Assembly: GCF_920984665.1 (NCBI RefSeq)
Contig: NZ_CAKLBP010000005.1
Coordinates: 186,001-250,000 of the forward strand
Length of the DNA stretch: 64,000 nucleotides
DNA from: Pedobacter sp. Leaf170
GTDB lineage: Bacteria; Bacteroidota; Bacteroidia; Sphingobacteriales; Sphingobacteriaceae
Direction: 5' to 3'
In this document: in pieces, positions 63,324 through 64,000 of the stretch
How positions within the stretch are numbered: the stretch's first letter is position 1
How the letters are laid out: every line of letters starts with the position of its first letter
Notes under the pieces: generated by a model
Seen by the model: only the letters and a program-made list of their open reading frames with translations
The model's database searches: none
Told to the model about the DNA's origin: nothing
Made by a program: the position numbers and the translations under genes

Positions 63324-64000
63324 ATGTTAAAAAAAAATATAAAAAATACCCTGTTTGCATGCTGCATTTTGCTTGTTTCGGTTCAGGTAAAAGCCCAAAC
63401 ATCTAACTCAGAACTTTTTGAGCAAACCAGTGAAATGGGCACTATGATTCGGGGATATCAAAGCGATATTGATGCATTAAATGATTATTATAATCCATAT
63501 TCGCAGGGTGGCTACTATAATTGGCCAATCCGTTCTTTTAACAGTCCCGATCAACGCAAACGCCTTACCGAGATTAATAACGACTACCTGAAAAAACTCA
63601 GTGCAGCAAAATTTGAATCATTTAGTATTCATGGAAAAGTTGATTACGTTTTGCTAAAGCGTGAAATTGAAAGTGCGCTTTTTAAACTTAATGCAGAGCA
63701 AAAAGATTATAAATCCGTAATAAAATATTTCCCTTTTGCCGATACGATTTATGGGCTTGAAAAGCTGAGAAAACGTGGCGTTTATCTGGAAGGCTCGGTT
63801 TTGGCTGCTCAGATTAATATACTTGCCAAGCAAATTGATACAGCTTGCATCTCTATAAAAAAAGCGAGCTTAAACTCAAGCGATTTAAAAACCGCAGCTG
63901 ATGTTGCTACTGGTTTGAAATCACGGCTAACAAGTTTTTATCAGTTTTATAATAATTACGAGCCGGGTTTTAGCTGGTGGGTGCCTAAACCTTATCACGA
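63324..64000 (+). CDS. DUF885-family secreted peptidase-like protein (3' end outside window)
   Basis: The frame opens at ATG 63324 and stays open for 225 codons to the window end. A signal peptide (LFACCILLVSVQVKAQ) is present. The start SELFEQTSEMGTMIRGYQSDIDALNDYYN and the repeated KVDYVLLKREIES segment resemble DUF885 proteins, helical enzymes related to zinc peptidases. The metal motif would lie beyond this window, so activity cannot be checked. It would fit peptide breakdown next to hydroxyproline catabolism. Confidence 0.72.
   Translation, partial: MLKKNIKNTLFACCILLVSVQVKAQTSNSELFEQTSEMGTMIRGYQSDIDALNDYYNPYSQGGYYNWPIRSFNSPDQRKRLTEINNDYLKKLSAAKFESFSIHGKVDYVLLKREIESALFKLNAEQKDYKSVIKYFPFADTIYGLEKLRKRGVYLEGSVLAAQINILAKQIDTACISIKKASLNSSDLKTAADVATGLKSRLTSFYQFYNNYEPGFSWWVPKPYH

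Overview
The window looks like a chromosomal segment of a soil- or plant-associated member of the Bacteroidota, most like Pedobacter and other Sphingobacteriaceae. The evidence is the low GC content, two SusC/SusD pairs, many secreted glycoside hydrolases, lipoproteins with short signal peptides, and TAnnTTTG-type promoter boxes. No phage, insertion sequence, CRISPR array or rRNA was seen. One tRNA-Ala(GGC) lies at 37509-37585.

Layout. 1-6900 holds a gene end cut by the window edge, a secreted M16 peptidase, surE, a small membrane protein, an inverted-repeat-rich spacer and lpxB. 7020-26195 is an alpha-mannoside/fucoside utilisation locus: LacI-type regulator, SusC/SusD, three GH92 proteins, a ROK sugar kinase, a GH29 alpha-fucosidase, a DUF1080 (3-keto-glycoside hydrolase type) protein, and a beta-propeller dehydrogenase with a cytochrome c tail. 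Four near-identical palindromes centred on CG or CC lie before susC, the first GH92 and the second GH92, and are probably the operators of the LacI protein. 26200-37500 holds mostly housekeeping and scattered genes (rpiA, YihY, YjbQ, M23 peptidase, kduI-kduD, carbonic anhydrase, Crp-like regulator, HAD phosphatase, chloramphenicol-acetyltransferase-like protein). It also holds two copies of a covarying hairpin element and a 26-unit heptanucleotide repeat directly after kduD.

37862-44056 begins with an ECF sigma gene interrupted by an in-frame TGA and its small zinc-finger anti-sigma gene. A tight series of nine genes follows: two secreted YHS proteins, an outer-membrane barrel, DoxX-like, DinB-like, NRDE/TANGO2, ATP-grasp, LysE-type transporter and a DM13 lipoprotein. 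Their common purpose is not known to me.

44280-64000 may be one functional neighbourhood: a LamG-GH127 protein (beta-L-arabinofuranosidase family), a DUF5695 protein, a second SusC/SusD pair, an M1 aminopeptidase, a complete trans-4-hydroxy-L-proline catabolic operon, an AraC regulator and a DUF885 peptidase-like protein cut by the window end. GH127 includes enzymes that remove beta-L-arabinofuranose from hydroxyproline-linked glycans. The gene set therefore fits use of plant hydroxyproline-rich glycoproteins (extensins). That is my main hypothesis for an undescribed system here; it is an inference from gene content and order.
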